This document shows positions 8,241 through 17,100 of a stretch of DNA of 64,000 nt, one piece after another. Position 1 is the first letter of the stretch. Each line of letters starts with the position of its first letter. A program made the position numbers and the translations under genes. This stretch comes from Leekyejoonella antrihumi. Lineage in GTDB: Bacteria > Actinomycetota > Actinomycetes > Actinomycetales > Dermatophilaceae. Location of the stretch: the NCBI RefSeq assembly GCF_007845645.1, contig NZ_VCQV01000016.1, forward strand, positions 40,281 through 104,280, read 5' to 3'. Below the pieces are notes generated by a model that saw nothing but the letters and a program-made list of their open reading frames with translations, made no database searches and was not told the DNA's origin.

Positions 8241-8708
8241 TCACCCCAGCCCGGGCATGTGGCCCAGCAGGTCGGTTGCCCAGCCCGGGAAGAACGACGG
8301 CACACCGCCGATCGCAAACAGCCCCCAAAAGACCAGCAGCACCAGCACCACGATGCCGAGGGTCACCAGGCCCTGCATCCACCACGGCTGCCGCTGCATC
8401 CACCGCCCCCACGCGGCCACCTTCTGCTGGGCGAACCGCAGCAGCCGCTTCGCCCAGGCGAACTCCGTGGCCCAGACGCCGATGCCGGCAAAGATGATCA
8501 CCCACCCCGGGCCGGGCAGCGGCAGCAGGATGATCCCGCCGACAACAATCGCGGCACCGACAACGGCAATGCCACAGCGGTATGCCGTGTTGACCAGCGG
8601 ATTTGCGCGGATTCGTCGACGCCACGCGAATCGCTCGGCCGGCGCGTCCCCCTCCGCGGTGGGATCGGCCGGCCGCACGGTCTGCTGAGGCGAGCGATTG
8701 CCCGACAT
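8241..8708 (-). CDS. PGPGW-motif membrane protein (TIGR02611-like)
   Basis: A 155-residue protein with three or more hydrophobic segments and the signature LPLPGPGWVIIFAGIGVWATEF of the actinobacterial PGPGW family, whose function is unknown. The N-terminus is polar (about 35 residues). A second hydrophobic hairpin around LGIVVLVLLVFWGLF ends the protein. Its ATG overlaps the stop of the aminotransferase gene by one base (TAATG), so it is the last gene of the leftward amidase-pabB-pabC operon. It ends 20 bases from the convergent inhibitor gene. Confidence 0.8.
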   Translation of the reverse strand: MSGNRSPQQTVRPADPTAEGDAPAERFAWRRRIRANPLVNTAYRCGIAVVGAAIVVGGIILLPLPGPGWVIIFAGIGVWATEFAWAKRLLRFAQQKVAAWGRWMQRQPWWMQGLVTLGIVVLVLLVFWGLFAIGGVPSFFPGWATDLLGHMPGLG

Positions 8709-9538
8709 TACATATCCAACGAGGCCGCGGTCCTCGCAAACGCCTTCGCGGCGGCTGCAGTCACCGGACCGGGCGCGGCCACCTCGTGGTCCCCGACAGC
8801 GTGCACCGCCTGGACATCCCGCGTCGAGGAGGTGATGAAGACCTCTTCGGCAGTGTTCAGCACGTCCAGCGGCAGCGTCACCTCACGGATCGGAATGCCC
8901 GCCTGCGCGCACGCCTCGAGCACGACGCCGCGGGTGATCCCCGGGAGCAGCCCCGACTCGACCGGCGGTGTCAGGATCTCGCCGTCGACGACCACGAAGA
9001 TGTTGCTTCCGGTGCCCTCGCACAGCTCACCGCGGGTGTTGGCGAGGATCGCCTCGGACGCACCCTTGGCCTTGGCGGCTGCGAGGGCGACGACGTTCTC
9101 CGCATACGACGTGGTCTTGAGCCCGACGACCGCGCTGCGCTCGTTGCGGGTCCACGGCACGACCGCGATCTTGGTGCTGCCCGCCGGGCGGGCCTGCGGG
9201 CCGGCCGTGACGATGTAGGTCAGCGGCACGTCCAGTCGGTCGGAGCCGAGCGGCCCCGCTCCCCCGGTCACGCTGTAGCGCAGCCGGCCGAACTCCAGTG
9301 GCTCCGACAGCACAGCCGCGATCCCGTCCGCAAGCACCGACCGGTCGGCTGCGGGCAGGCCGAGCCCCTTCAACGACCGGTCGAGCCGGGCGTGGTGCCG
9401 CTCCAGCGCAAAGACCTTGGTGTCCTCCACCTTGCAGGTCTCGAAGACACCGTCGCCCACGGTCACCCCGTGGTCGAGCGCGCTGATGCTCGGCTTGCCG
9501 TCGACCCGCTCGCCGTCGACCCACACCCGAATGTCCAT
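8708..9538 (-). CDS. pabC: Class IV aminotransferase / aminodeoxychorismate lyase-like
   Basis: A 276-residue PLP enzyme of fold type IV. The start is ATG 9538 with AGGAGA 7 bases upstream. It reads WVDGERV, DHGVTVGDGVFET and ERHHARLDRS near the N-terminus, the PLP Lys in VGLKTTSYAENV, and the phosphate-binding EGTGSNIFVV. Upstream and 2 bases away is a pabB-like gene, so the best role is 4-amino-4-deoxychorismate lyase in p-aminobenzoate and folate synthesis. A branched-chain or D-amino acid aminotransferase activity cannot be excluded from sequence alone. Confidence 0.8.
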   Translation of the reverse strand: MDIRVWVDGERVDGKPSISALDHGVTVGDGVFETCKVEDTKVFALERHHARLDRSLKGLGLPAADRSVLADGIAAVLSEPLEFGRLRYSVTGGAGPLGSDRLDVPLTYIVTAGPQARPAGSTKIAVVPWTRNERSAVVGLKTTSYAENVVALAAAKAKGASEAILANTRGELCEGTGSNIFVVVDGEILTPPVESGLLPGITRGVVLEACAQAGIPIREVTLPLDVLNTAEEVFITSSTRDVQAVHAVGDHEVAAPGPVTAAAAKAFARTAASLDM

Positions 9539-9540
9539 GC

Positions 9541-10602
9541 TCACTTCTCCTGCCCACCGATGGCTAGCTCCGCCAGCGCGACCAGGCGGCGCGCCTTCAG
9601 CACAGTCTCGCACCACTCCCCCTCGGGGTCCGAACCCCACGTAATGCCAGCACCGGTGCCGAACCGCAGCACCCGCCTGTCTCCATCGTCCCGCGCCGCC
9701 CAGAACGTCCGTATGCCGACCGCCAGGCGAGCCGTGCGTGTCTCGTTGTCGACGTACCCGATCGCACCGCAGTAGGGCCCACGCGGCACCGGTTCGAGTC
9801 GACGAATGGCCTTCAGCGCCGACGACTTCGGCGCGCCGGACACGGACCCAGGCGGAAATGCGGCGGCAAGAATCTCGCTCCACCGCGCCCCGGGACGCAG
9901 CCGAGACGAGACGGTCGACACCAGGTGGGTGGATCCCGGATAGGCCTCCGGCACGCACAATCCGTCGACGGCGACAGTCCCCGGCACGCTGACCGACGAC
10001 AGGTCGTTACGGACCAGATCGGTGATCATGACGTTCTCGGTGTGGTCCTTGGGCAGCATCCGCCCACCGGCCGGCGCCGTGCCCTTGATCGGGCTCGAGG
10101 TCAGTCGATCGCCGCCCCGCGCAAGATAGAGCTCGGGCGAGGCGCACACCACGTCCAGGCCGGCCTCCGGGATGTCGATCCGCGCGGCATACCTCGCCGG
10201 ATTGTGTTCTGCCAGAGTCAGGGCCAGTCGGTCCAGGTTCGCGCCCTCCGCGATCTCGCGCTCCATCACCCGGCAGAGATTGACCTGATAAACCTCACCG
10301 CGCCGGATCAGCGCGCGGATCTGCTCCACCCCGTCGCGGTATTCTGTGCGCCCCAGCGAGGTGCGCCACCGTGTCAGGTCGGCGTCCGGCGGGGTTGTGA
10401 CCGGAGCGGACGGCACGTCGTCGACGTGCAGGCTGCGCTCGATCTCTGCCATCCGGACTGCGGTCAGGTGCCCCTCGAAGGTCAGCACGACCACCCATAC
10501 GCCCGGTTCGTCGAGACTCTGCAGGTCGTGGCGGATCTCGGCGACACCGTCCGCGCGCAGCCCGCGAAAGCTTGCGGTGCCGCGAGCGAGGGAGACCGTC
10601 AT
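9541..10602 (-). CDS. pabB: Aminodeoxychorismate synthase component I / chorismate-binding enzyme
   Basis: A 353-residue chorismate-binding enzyme. ATG 10602 shares its A with the amidase stop (TGATG). Diagnostic pieces are GEVYQVNLCRVM, SPIKGTAPAGG, ENVMITDLVRNDLS, PPGSVSGAPK and GPYCGAIGY. It converts chorismate, with ammonia from a glutaminase subunit, to aminodeoxychorismate. The N-terminal domain is shorter than in long PabB/TrpE proteins, as is common for actinobacterial PabB. No pabA glutaminase is adjacent, so it must borrow one from elsewhere. The pabC-like gene follows after 2 bases. Confidence 0.82.
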   Translation of the reverse strand: MTVSLARGTASFRGLRADGVAEIRHDLQSLDEPGVWVVVLTFEGHLTAVRMAEIERSLHVDDVPSAPVTTPPDADLTRWRTSLGRTEYRDGVEQIRALIRRGEVYQVNLCRVMEREIAEGANLDRLALTLAEHNPARYAARIDIPEAGLDVVCASPELYLARGGDRLTSSPIKGTAPAGGRMLPKDHTENVMITDLVRNDLSSVSVPGTVAVDGLCVPEAYPGSTHLVSTVSSRLRPGARWSEILAAAFPPGSVSGAPKSSALKAIRRLEPVPRGPYCGAIGYVDNETRTARLAVGIRTFWAARDDGDRRVLRFGTGAGITWGSDPEGEWCETVLKARRLVALAELAIGGQEK

Positions 10603-12068
10603 CACCCCAGAGGCGGGCGGCGGCGGACCCACTGGGTGGCCTGCTCGTAGGCGTACGCGATCTGCAGGACAGCATGGTCCGCATGCCGCCCACCGATGAT
10701 CTGGATCCCGGTTGGCAGACCGGCTGCGTTGAACCCGGCCGGCATTGCTGCGACGGGGTGGCCGGTCATCGTCCACGGCGCCACCGTCTCCATCCACCGG
10801 TGGTAGGTGTCCATCGGTCGGCCGTCGATGGCCGTCGGCCAGTGCACCGTCTTGTCGAACGGAAACACCTGAGCGCTCGGCGCAATCACCACGTCATACG
10901 TGCTGAAGAGGTCGGCGGCAACGGCGTACCATTCGGCGCGCTCCTGCGCCGCACGGGTGATGTCGCGCGCGGACAACCGCAGGCCACGCTCGAGCTCCCA
11001 CACCAGTTCCGGTTTCATCAGGGCACGCACGTCCGGGTCGTCGTAGAGATCGGCCAGCCACAGGTTGCCCCAGGATCGCCAGGTCAGGTAGAGGTCCCAG
11101 ATCCGCGCGGGGTCGAACCGCGGAAGCACTGCGTCGACCCGGCAGCCAAGGCCCCGCAGCGTGCCCAACGCGTCCTCGCACAGCGACAGGATGCCCGGCT
11201 CGGTCGCCAGATAGCCGTCCCAGTCGCCAACCCAGGCAACGGTGGTCCCGCTGATGTCCCGGTCCAGGTCTTGCGACAGGCCCTTCGGGTCGTCGTCGAT
11301 GCCCAGCGCGGACGCCCGGTCCGGCCCGGCCATCGTCGACAACAGACGCGCCACGTCCGTCACGGTGCGGCCCATCGCACCACTGACACCGCCGTAGGCG
11401 ATGAACCCGGGCTCGGGGATCCTCCCCCAGGACGGGCGGAAACCGATGGTGTTGGTGAAAGCAGGCGGATTCCGCAGCGAGCCCATGTGGTCCGACCCGT
11501 CGGCCACCGGCAGCATCCTCGCCGCGACTGCCGCCGCGCCGCCACCACTGCTGCCGCCCGCAGTGCGGGACACGTCATACGGTGTGGCTGTCGCGCCCCA
11601 GACCGGGTTGTAGGTCTGCGAACCCAGGCCGAACTCGGGGGTGTTCGTCTTGCCGATGATGATCGCGCCGGCCTCGCGGATCCGGCGCACCACCAGGTCG
11701 TCGGTGTCGGCGACTCGGTCGGCGTAGATCGGCGAACCGCAGGTGTGCGGAAGGCCCCTGGCTGCGGCAAGGTCCTTGATCGCATGCGGCAGCCCGTGCA
11801 TCCACCCGCGACTGTGCCCCGCGGCGAACTCGGCGTCGCACTGGCGAGCCTCGGCCAGCACCTCGCCGCGATCCCGTAGGCCGATGATCGCGTTCAAGGT
11901 CGGGTTGTGCCGGTCGATCTGGTCGAGGTGGGCCTCCATCACCTCCACGCACGACACCTGCCGGCGCGCAATCATTGCCGACAGCTCGGAGGCGGTGCAC
12001 TGCACCAGTGCGTCGCCGCCGGCAGGTGCTCCCAAGGACTGCGGTGAGGTCGTCACACCGGCGATCAT
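10602..12068 (-). CDS. Amidase-signature family protein
   Basis: A 488-residue amidase-signature hydrolase. It shows the catalytic Lys in LPHAIKDLAAARG, the Gly/Ser loop AGGSSGGGAAAV and the Ser nucleophile region DGSDHMGSLRNPPAF. The C-terminus has MTGHPVAAMPAGF and GIQIIGGRH. The DHMGSLRNP variant is typical of a subgroup annotated only as amidase. It is the first gene of a four-gene leftward unit overlapping pabB. It differs clearly from the AtzE-like amidase at 2913. The substrate is unknown, and its coupling to folate genes may be only transcriptional. Confidence 0.85.
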   Translation of the reverse strand: MIAGVTTSPQSLGAPAGGDALVQCTASELSAMIARRQVSCVEVMEAHLDQIDRHNPTLNAIIGLRDRGEVLAEARQCDAEFAAGHSRGWMHGLPHAIKDLAAARGLPHTCGSPIYADRVADTDDLVVRRIREAGAIIIGKTNTPEFGLGSQTYNPVWGATATPYDVSRTAGGSSGGGAAAVAARMLPVADGSDHMGSLRNPPAFTNTIGFRPSWGRIPEPGFIAYGGVSGAMGRTVTDVARLLSTMAGPDRASALGIDDDPKGLSQDLDRDISGTTVAWVGDWDGYLATEPGILSLCEDALGTLRGLGCRVDAVLPRFDPARIWDLYLTWRSWGNLWLADLYDDPDVRALMKPELVWELERGLRLSARDITRAAQERAEWYAVAADLFSTYDVVIAPSAQVFPFDKTVHWPTAIDGRPMDTYHRWMETVAPWTMTGHPVAAMPAGFNAAGLPTGIQIIGGRHADHAVLQIAYAYEQATQWVRRRPPLG

Positions 12069-12120
12069 CCCACCTCAAGCGGCTGTCGGCGCGGGGGTGG
12101 CCGCCACCGCGAACGCAACC

Positions 12121-12148
12121 GTCCTGCCCGCCCCTGACCGGGCAGGAC
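12121..12148 (-). terminator. GC-rich hairpin after the oxygenase gene
   Basis: GTCCTGCCCG and CGGGCAGGAC form a perfect 10-bp stem with an 8-base loop, about 30 bases past the stop of the leftward oxygenase and before the amidase operon. No T-run follows. Confidence 0.6.
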
Positions 12149-12179
12149 GAGCGGCCCCGCGAGCGCGACGGTCCGAGGG

Positions 12180-13001
12180 TCAGCTGGAGGTGCGGCCGTA
12201 GAAGAGCTCGGACGTGAGGTCGTTCAGGCGCATGTCCGGCCGCTCGCCGTAGGTGAGCACCGAGTTGATCCGCGGCGTCTCACCCTTGACGGGCGTCACC
12301 GTGTGCAGTGCGTGCTCGCCCCGGAAGAACGCCAGCGTGCCGGGAGCTGCTGGCAGCACACGGAGACGGCTCGTGTCGCCCCGCAGCACCTGCTCGACCT
12401 CGTCGTAGTGCTCCTGCTCCTGCGACCGCAGTCCCGGCGCGTAGAGGAACTCGCCGCCCTCGTCAGCGGGCTGATACATCACCGTCATCGAGAACTCGCT
12501 GCGGTCGAAGTGCCAGCCGAGCTCGTCACCGGGCTTGAAGGTCGTGATCTGCAGCGCGTCCAGCGGGTCCGCGCTGCGGTAGAGCACCGGCTTCTCCAAC
12601 ACTGTGGCGATGAACGCCGTCAGGTCATCGGACTCGTAGAGACGGCGCAGGGGGGCGTCGCCGGGGATGTGGTCGTAGGCGATGCCGTGCTTGGCCGACC
12701 GCACCTGGTGGGCGCGCGGGTGGCTGGTCGGCACGGTCTCGTCGGCGGGCTCGAAGTAGATGGTGTGCGTCCGGTCCGAGCTCCACGCCTTGTCGGCAAG
12801 CTCGCCGGCGACCCGCACCATCCGCGCAACGGCATCCCGCGTGATGAAGCCCTCCAGGTTGCAGACTCCGGTCTCGGCCAGCTCGGCCTGGCACTCCTGG
12901 ACGAGCCGCCGCCCACGCTCGCTCGCGAGGTCATGGATCGGGTAACGGTCGAGGTCGACGACGTCGGCATATGTCGGTGCACTCATGGTGGTCTGGGACA
13001 T
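12180..13001 (-). CDS. 2-oxoglutarate/Fe(II)-dependent oxygenase (HalD/BesD-like family, HxD type)
   Basis: A 273-residue double-stranded beta-helix oxygenase. The metal site reads GWHFDRSEFS (HxD), the distal His is in GEHALHTVTPVKG, and the 2-oxoglutarate Arg is in TPRINSVLTYGERPD. Its overall layout resembles the actinobacterial ArpA/HalD/BesD group acting on free amino acids. Here the carboxylate Asp is present, whereas halogenases of the group carry Gly, so hydroxylation is expected. It is not EctD, which lies at 44.8 kb. The gene diverges from a LysR regulator, its probable controller, and is followed by a hairpin. Substrate unknown. Confidence 0.75.
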   Translation of the reverse strand: MSQTTMSAPTYADVVDLDRYPIHDLASERGRRLVQECQAELAETGVCNLEGFITRDAVARMVRVAGELADKAWSSDRTHTIYFEPADETVPTSHPRAHQVRSAKHGIAYDHIPGDAPLRRLYESDDLTAFIATVLEKPVLYRSADPLDALQITTFKPGDELGWHFDRSEFSMTVMYQPADEGGEFLYAPGLRSQEQEHYDEVEQVLRGDTSRLRVLPAAPGTLAFFRGEHALHTVTPVKGETPRINSVLTYGERPDMRLNDLTSELFYGRTSS

Positions 13002-13097
13002 CGTCGGGCTCCTCGCCGCTGAACGTGCACCCCGGAGAGTGCCTGTGTGTGATTCATCCTCGCCCGGCGGAAGAATTAGGGCCAGTCAGTCTCTTGA

Positions 13098-13109
13098 TTA
13101 TGCTCATAA
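13098..13109. promoter_or_regulatory. Possible LysR operator (TTATG-N2-CATAA)
   Basis: A short A/T-rich inverted repeat in the 127-base divergent region between the oxygenase and the LysR gene, 20 bases before the LysR start. LysR proteins commonly bind interrupted T-N11-A palindromes here. The element stands out in GC-rich DNA, but it is short. Confidence 0.4.
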
Positions 13110-13128
13110 GGAAACGTAATGATCAGGT

Positions 13129-14061
13129 ATGGCCAACCCGTACGACTCCATCGAGCTGCGCCACCTGGTCGCGCTCTCCGCGATTGCCCAGACCGGGTCC
13201 TTCTCCCGTGCCGCCGAGCAGCTGGGCTATACCCAGTCGGCCGTCAGCCAGCAGATTGCCCGGCTCGAACGCCATCTCGGGCAGCGGCTGGTCGAACGCC
13301 GTGGCGGTCCGCGTGCCATCGCGTTGACGGCCGCCGGTCAGGTGCTCGTCAGACATGCGGATGCCGTCGTGGCCCGGCTGGCGAGCGCCCGCGCCGACCT
13401 GCGTGCGCTCGCCAGTGGCACTGCCGGAACCCTTCGGGTGGGCTGCTATCAAAGCGTGGGAGCCCGCCTCCTGCCACGCATCCTGCGCGAGTTCGTCGCC
13501 ACCTGGCCTCAGGTCGAGGTCGAGCTGCACGAGCATGAGGACGACGCCGAGCTGCTCGCCATGGTCGAGCACGGCGAGCTCGATCTCACCTTCGTCGCAC
13601 TGCCCATGATGCCCGGGCCATTCGCGCATCGCGAGCTGCTCGAAGATCCCTACGTCGCAGTGGTCCCACGGGAGAGCCCCCTCGGCGCCGACGGTCGCGC
13701 CGTGCCCACGTCCGCGCTCGAGGGTATACCGCTGGTGACCTATGGCCGGATGCGAGACGTTCACGCGATTGAGCATCGTCTCGGTCGCCCAGCACTCGCA
13801 GCTCAGATCCTCTTCCGTTCCAACGACAACGGGACGATCATTGGACTTGTTGCCGAGGGCGTCGGCACCGCAGTGGTGTCGTGGCTGTCGGTCGATCCGG
13901 CACGCGACGACGTCCGGACCGTGCTCATCGACGGCATCCCACCACGCATCGTGGGCATCGCGTGGCACCGCGACCGCTACCACCTGCCCGCTGCAGAGTC
14001 ATTCATCCGGGTCGCGCAGCAGGTGGCGTATGCCGTGCAAGGCGCTGCGCCCGTGCAGTGA
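13129..14061 (+). CDS. LysR-family transcriptional regulator
   Basis: A 310-residue protein with an N-terminal winged HTH: LRHLVALSAIAQTGSFSRAAEQLGYTQ followed by SAVSQQIARLERHLGQRLV. A substrate-binding domain begins near GTLRVGCYQSVGARLLPRIL. It is transcribed away from the 2-oxoglutarate oxygenase at 12180, the classical arrangement in which a LysR protein controls the divergent gene in response to a metabolite. It ends 125 bases before narG, but no feature links it to nitrate respiration. Confidence 0.88.
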   Translation: MANPYDSIELRHLVALSAIAQTGSFSRAAEQLGYTQSAVSQQIARLERHLGQRLVERRGGPRAIALTAAGQVLVRHADAVVARLASARADLRALASGTAGTLRVGCYQSVGARLLPRILREFVATWPQVEVELHEHEDDAELLAMVEHGELDLTFVALPMMPGPFAHRELLEDPYVAVVPRESPLGADGRAVPTSALEGIPLVTYGRMRDVHAIEHRLGRPALAAQILFRSNDNGTIIGLVAEGVGTAVVSWLSVDPARDDVRTVLIDGIPPRIVGIAWHRDRYHLPAAESFIRVAQQVAYAVQGAAPVQ

Positions 14062-14186
14062 CCCACCTGCGTGGTTCCTGAAGTATCGCGGAAGATCAAC
14101 GGTTCTAGCACAATTCGGCCACTCCAAGGGCTACCGTCTACCTATCGAGCACACAGTGGCGTGTAGCGGCCGATGGAGGCGCAGGG

Positions 14187-17100
14187 ATGACGCAGGAACC
14201 CGATGCGGTCAGATCGAGCGAAGAACGGCCACGCGCCCATCGGGCACCTGACATGGATCCGCTGGCACCGCTGCTGCCGATGGGCGAGCCGGTCGAGCAG
14301 CTCCTGCGCAAGGCTCAGTTCTTTGTGCCGGGCACACCGAGCGCCGACTACCGCGAGGTGCACAAGAAGGGCGGGCGGCAGGCCGAGGAGTTCTACCACG
14401 ACCGGTGGCGGCACGACAAGGAGGTCCGCTCGACACACGGCGTCAACTGCACCGGGTCGTGCTCCTGGAAGGTCTACGTGAAGGACGGGATCATCACCTG
14501 GGAGACCCAGCAGACCGACTACCCGTCCGTCGGGCCGGACAGCCCCGAATACGAACCCCGCGGCTGCCCCCGGGGCGCCTCCTTCTCCTGGTACACCTAC
14601 TCCCCATCACGCGTTCGCTACCCCTACGTGCGGGCACCTCTGCTCGAGATGTGGCGCATCGCCCGAGACAGTGCCAAGGATCCCGTGGAGGCCTGGGCGC
14701 AGATCATGGCCGACCCGCAGAAGGTCGCGCGATACAAGGACGCCCGGGGCAAGGGTGGGCTGGTCCGATCCACCTGGGCAGAGGTCACCGAGCTGATCGC
14801 CGCCGCGCACGTGCACACGATCAAGCACTACGGGCCGGACCGGGTCGTAGGCTTCTCCCCCATCCCGGCCATGTCGCAGGTGTCCTACTCGGCGGGCACC
14901 CGTTTCCTGTCGATGATCGGCGGCACCATCCTGTCGTTCTACGACTGGTATGCCGACCTGCCGATCGCCTCGCCCCAGGTCTTCGGCGACCAGACCGACG
15001 TCCCCGAGTCCGGCGACTGGTGGAACGCCGCCTACCTCATCCTCTGGGGCACCAATCTGCCCATCACCCGCACCCCCGACGCGCACTTCATGACCGAGGC
15101 CCGCTACAAGGGGCAGAAGGTCGTGGTGGTCAGCCCCGACTACTCGGACCACACCAAGTTCGCGGACGACTGGCTGCCCGCCGCGCCCGGCACCGACGGG
15201 GCGCTCGGCATGGCAATGGGTCACGTGATTCTGACCGAGTTCTTCCGGGACCGGCAGGTGCCCTACTTCACCGACTACGTGAAGTCCTACACCGATCTAC
15301 CCTTCCTGGTCAGCCTCCGCGAACGCGACGACGCCTACGTCCCGGACCGGTTCGTGACTGCGGCCGACCTTGGAGACACCAGCGAGCACGCACAGCACAA
15401 GACCGTTCTCATGGACGCGGCGTCCGGCGAGCTGCGGGTGCCCAACGGCTCACTCGGCTACCACTTCGGCGAGGCCGGGCGCGGCAAGTGGAACCTCGAC
15501 CTGGAGGACATCGACCCGCTGCTCACCCTGCTGGGCCGCCACACCGATGCCGTGCCGGTTGACCTGGCACGCTTCGATGTCGGCGCCACCGAGGGCGGTG
15601 ACATCGTCCGGCGCGGGGTTCCCGCCGTGCGGGTCGGCGACCGGCTGGTGACCACCGTCTTCGACCTGCTCATGGCGCAGTATGCCGTGAGCCGCGACGG
15701 CCTTCCCGGCACCTGGCCGACCGGCTACGACGACCCCTCGGCCTACACGCCTGCGTGGCAGGAGGCGATCACCTCCGTCCCGGCGAAGACCGCCGCACGT
15801 GTCGCCCGCGAGTTCGCCCGCAATGCAGAGCTGTCCAAGGGCCGTTCGATGATCGCGATGGGCGGCGGCACCAACCACTGGTTCCACTCCGACCAGATCT
15901 ACCGCACCTTCTTCACCCTGACGATGCTCTGCGGCTGCCAGGGGGTCAACGGCGGCGGATGGGCGCATTATGTGGGCCAGGAGAAGGTCCGGCCGCTGAC
16001 CGGGTTCCAGCAGGTCGCCTTCGGGTTCGACTGGCAGCGCCCGACCAGACACATGACCGGCACCTCCTTCTTCTACCTGCACTCCGACCAGTGGCGCTAC
16101 GAGCGGTTCGACGCGGGCGAGCTGGCCAGCCCGCTGGGCAACGGCACCTTCAAGAGGCACAGCTTCGCGGACTGCATCGCGAAGGCCAGCCGGATGGGTT
16201 GGACGCCGTCCTTCCCGACGTTCGACCGCAACCCGCTCGATCTGGCCGACGAGGCGGCTGCCGCGGGGCGGCCCGTCGGCGACCACATCGTCGACGAGCT
16301 GAAGGCGGAGCGCCTGCACTTCGCCGGTGAGGACCCCGACGCGCCGGAGAACTTCCCTCGCGTGATGACCGTCTGGCGCGCCAACCTGCTTGGATCCTCC
16401 GGTAAGGGCATGGAGTACTTCATGCGACATCTCCTGGGGGTGGACGATGCGGTGCGTGCGCAGGAGTCCCCGCCACACATGCGGCCGCAGGAGGTGCGTT
16501 GGCGCGACGAGGCGCCGCGCGCCAAGATCGACCTGGTCACCACGATCGACTTCCGGATGACGAGCACGTGCAGCTATTCCGACATCGTCCTGCCGGCCGC
16601 CACGTGGTATGAGAAGCACGACATCTCCACCACCGACATGCATCCGTTCGTGCACTCCTTCAACCCGGCGATCGCTCCGCCGTGGGAGACCCGCACCGAC
16701 TTCGAGGCATTCAGATCCATCGGCGAGGCGTTCTCCCGACTGGCGGCCGATCACCTGGGCACCCGCACGGACGTCATACCCATGCCGCTGCTGCACGACA
16801 GCCCCGACGAGATGGCGCAGCCCGGCGGGCTCGCACTGGACTGGGCTGCCGGAGAGTGCGATCCGGTGCCCGGCGTCACCATGCCGAAGTTCGTCACCGT
16901 CGAGCGCGACTACTCGCAGGTCGCCGCCAAAATGGCGGCCCTCGGACCTTTGGTGGAGACCCTTGGCACGCCGCAGAAGGGGATCATCTGGAAGCCGGTC
17001 GAGGCGGTCAACCTGCTGAAGCGAGTGAACGGCACGGTGCGCGGCGGAGTCGCGGACGGCCGACCGAAGCTCGTGCGGGACATACACCTGGCCGAGGCGA

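Noticed and set aside
12180..13001. A second ectoine hydroxylase
   Set aside because: It has the oxygenase fold but lacks the EctD signature (WHSDFETWH), and a proper ectD is present at 44806.
13098..14186. FNR- or Dev-type sites before narG
   Set aside because: No match to TTGAT-N4-ATCAA or the Dev-box core was found between the LysR gene and narG.
15450..17087. A 545-codon open frame opposite narG
   Set aside because: Shadow of narG on the other strand, rich in Gly, Val and Arg with no motif.
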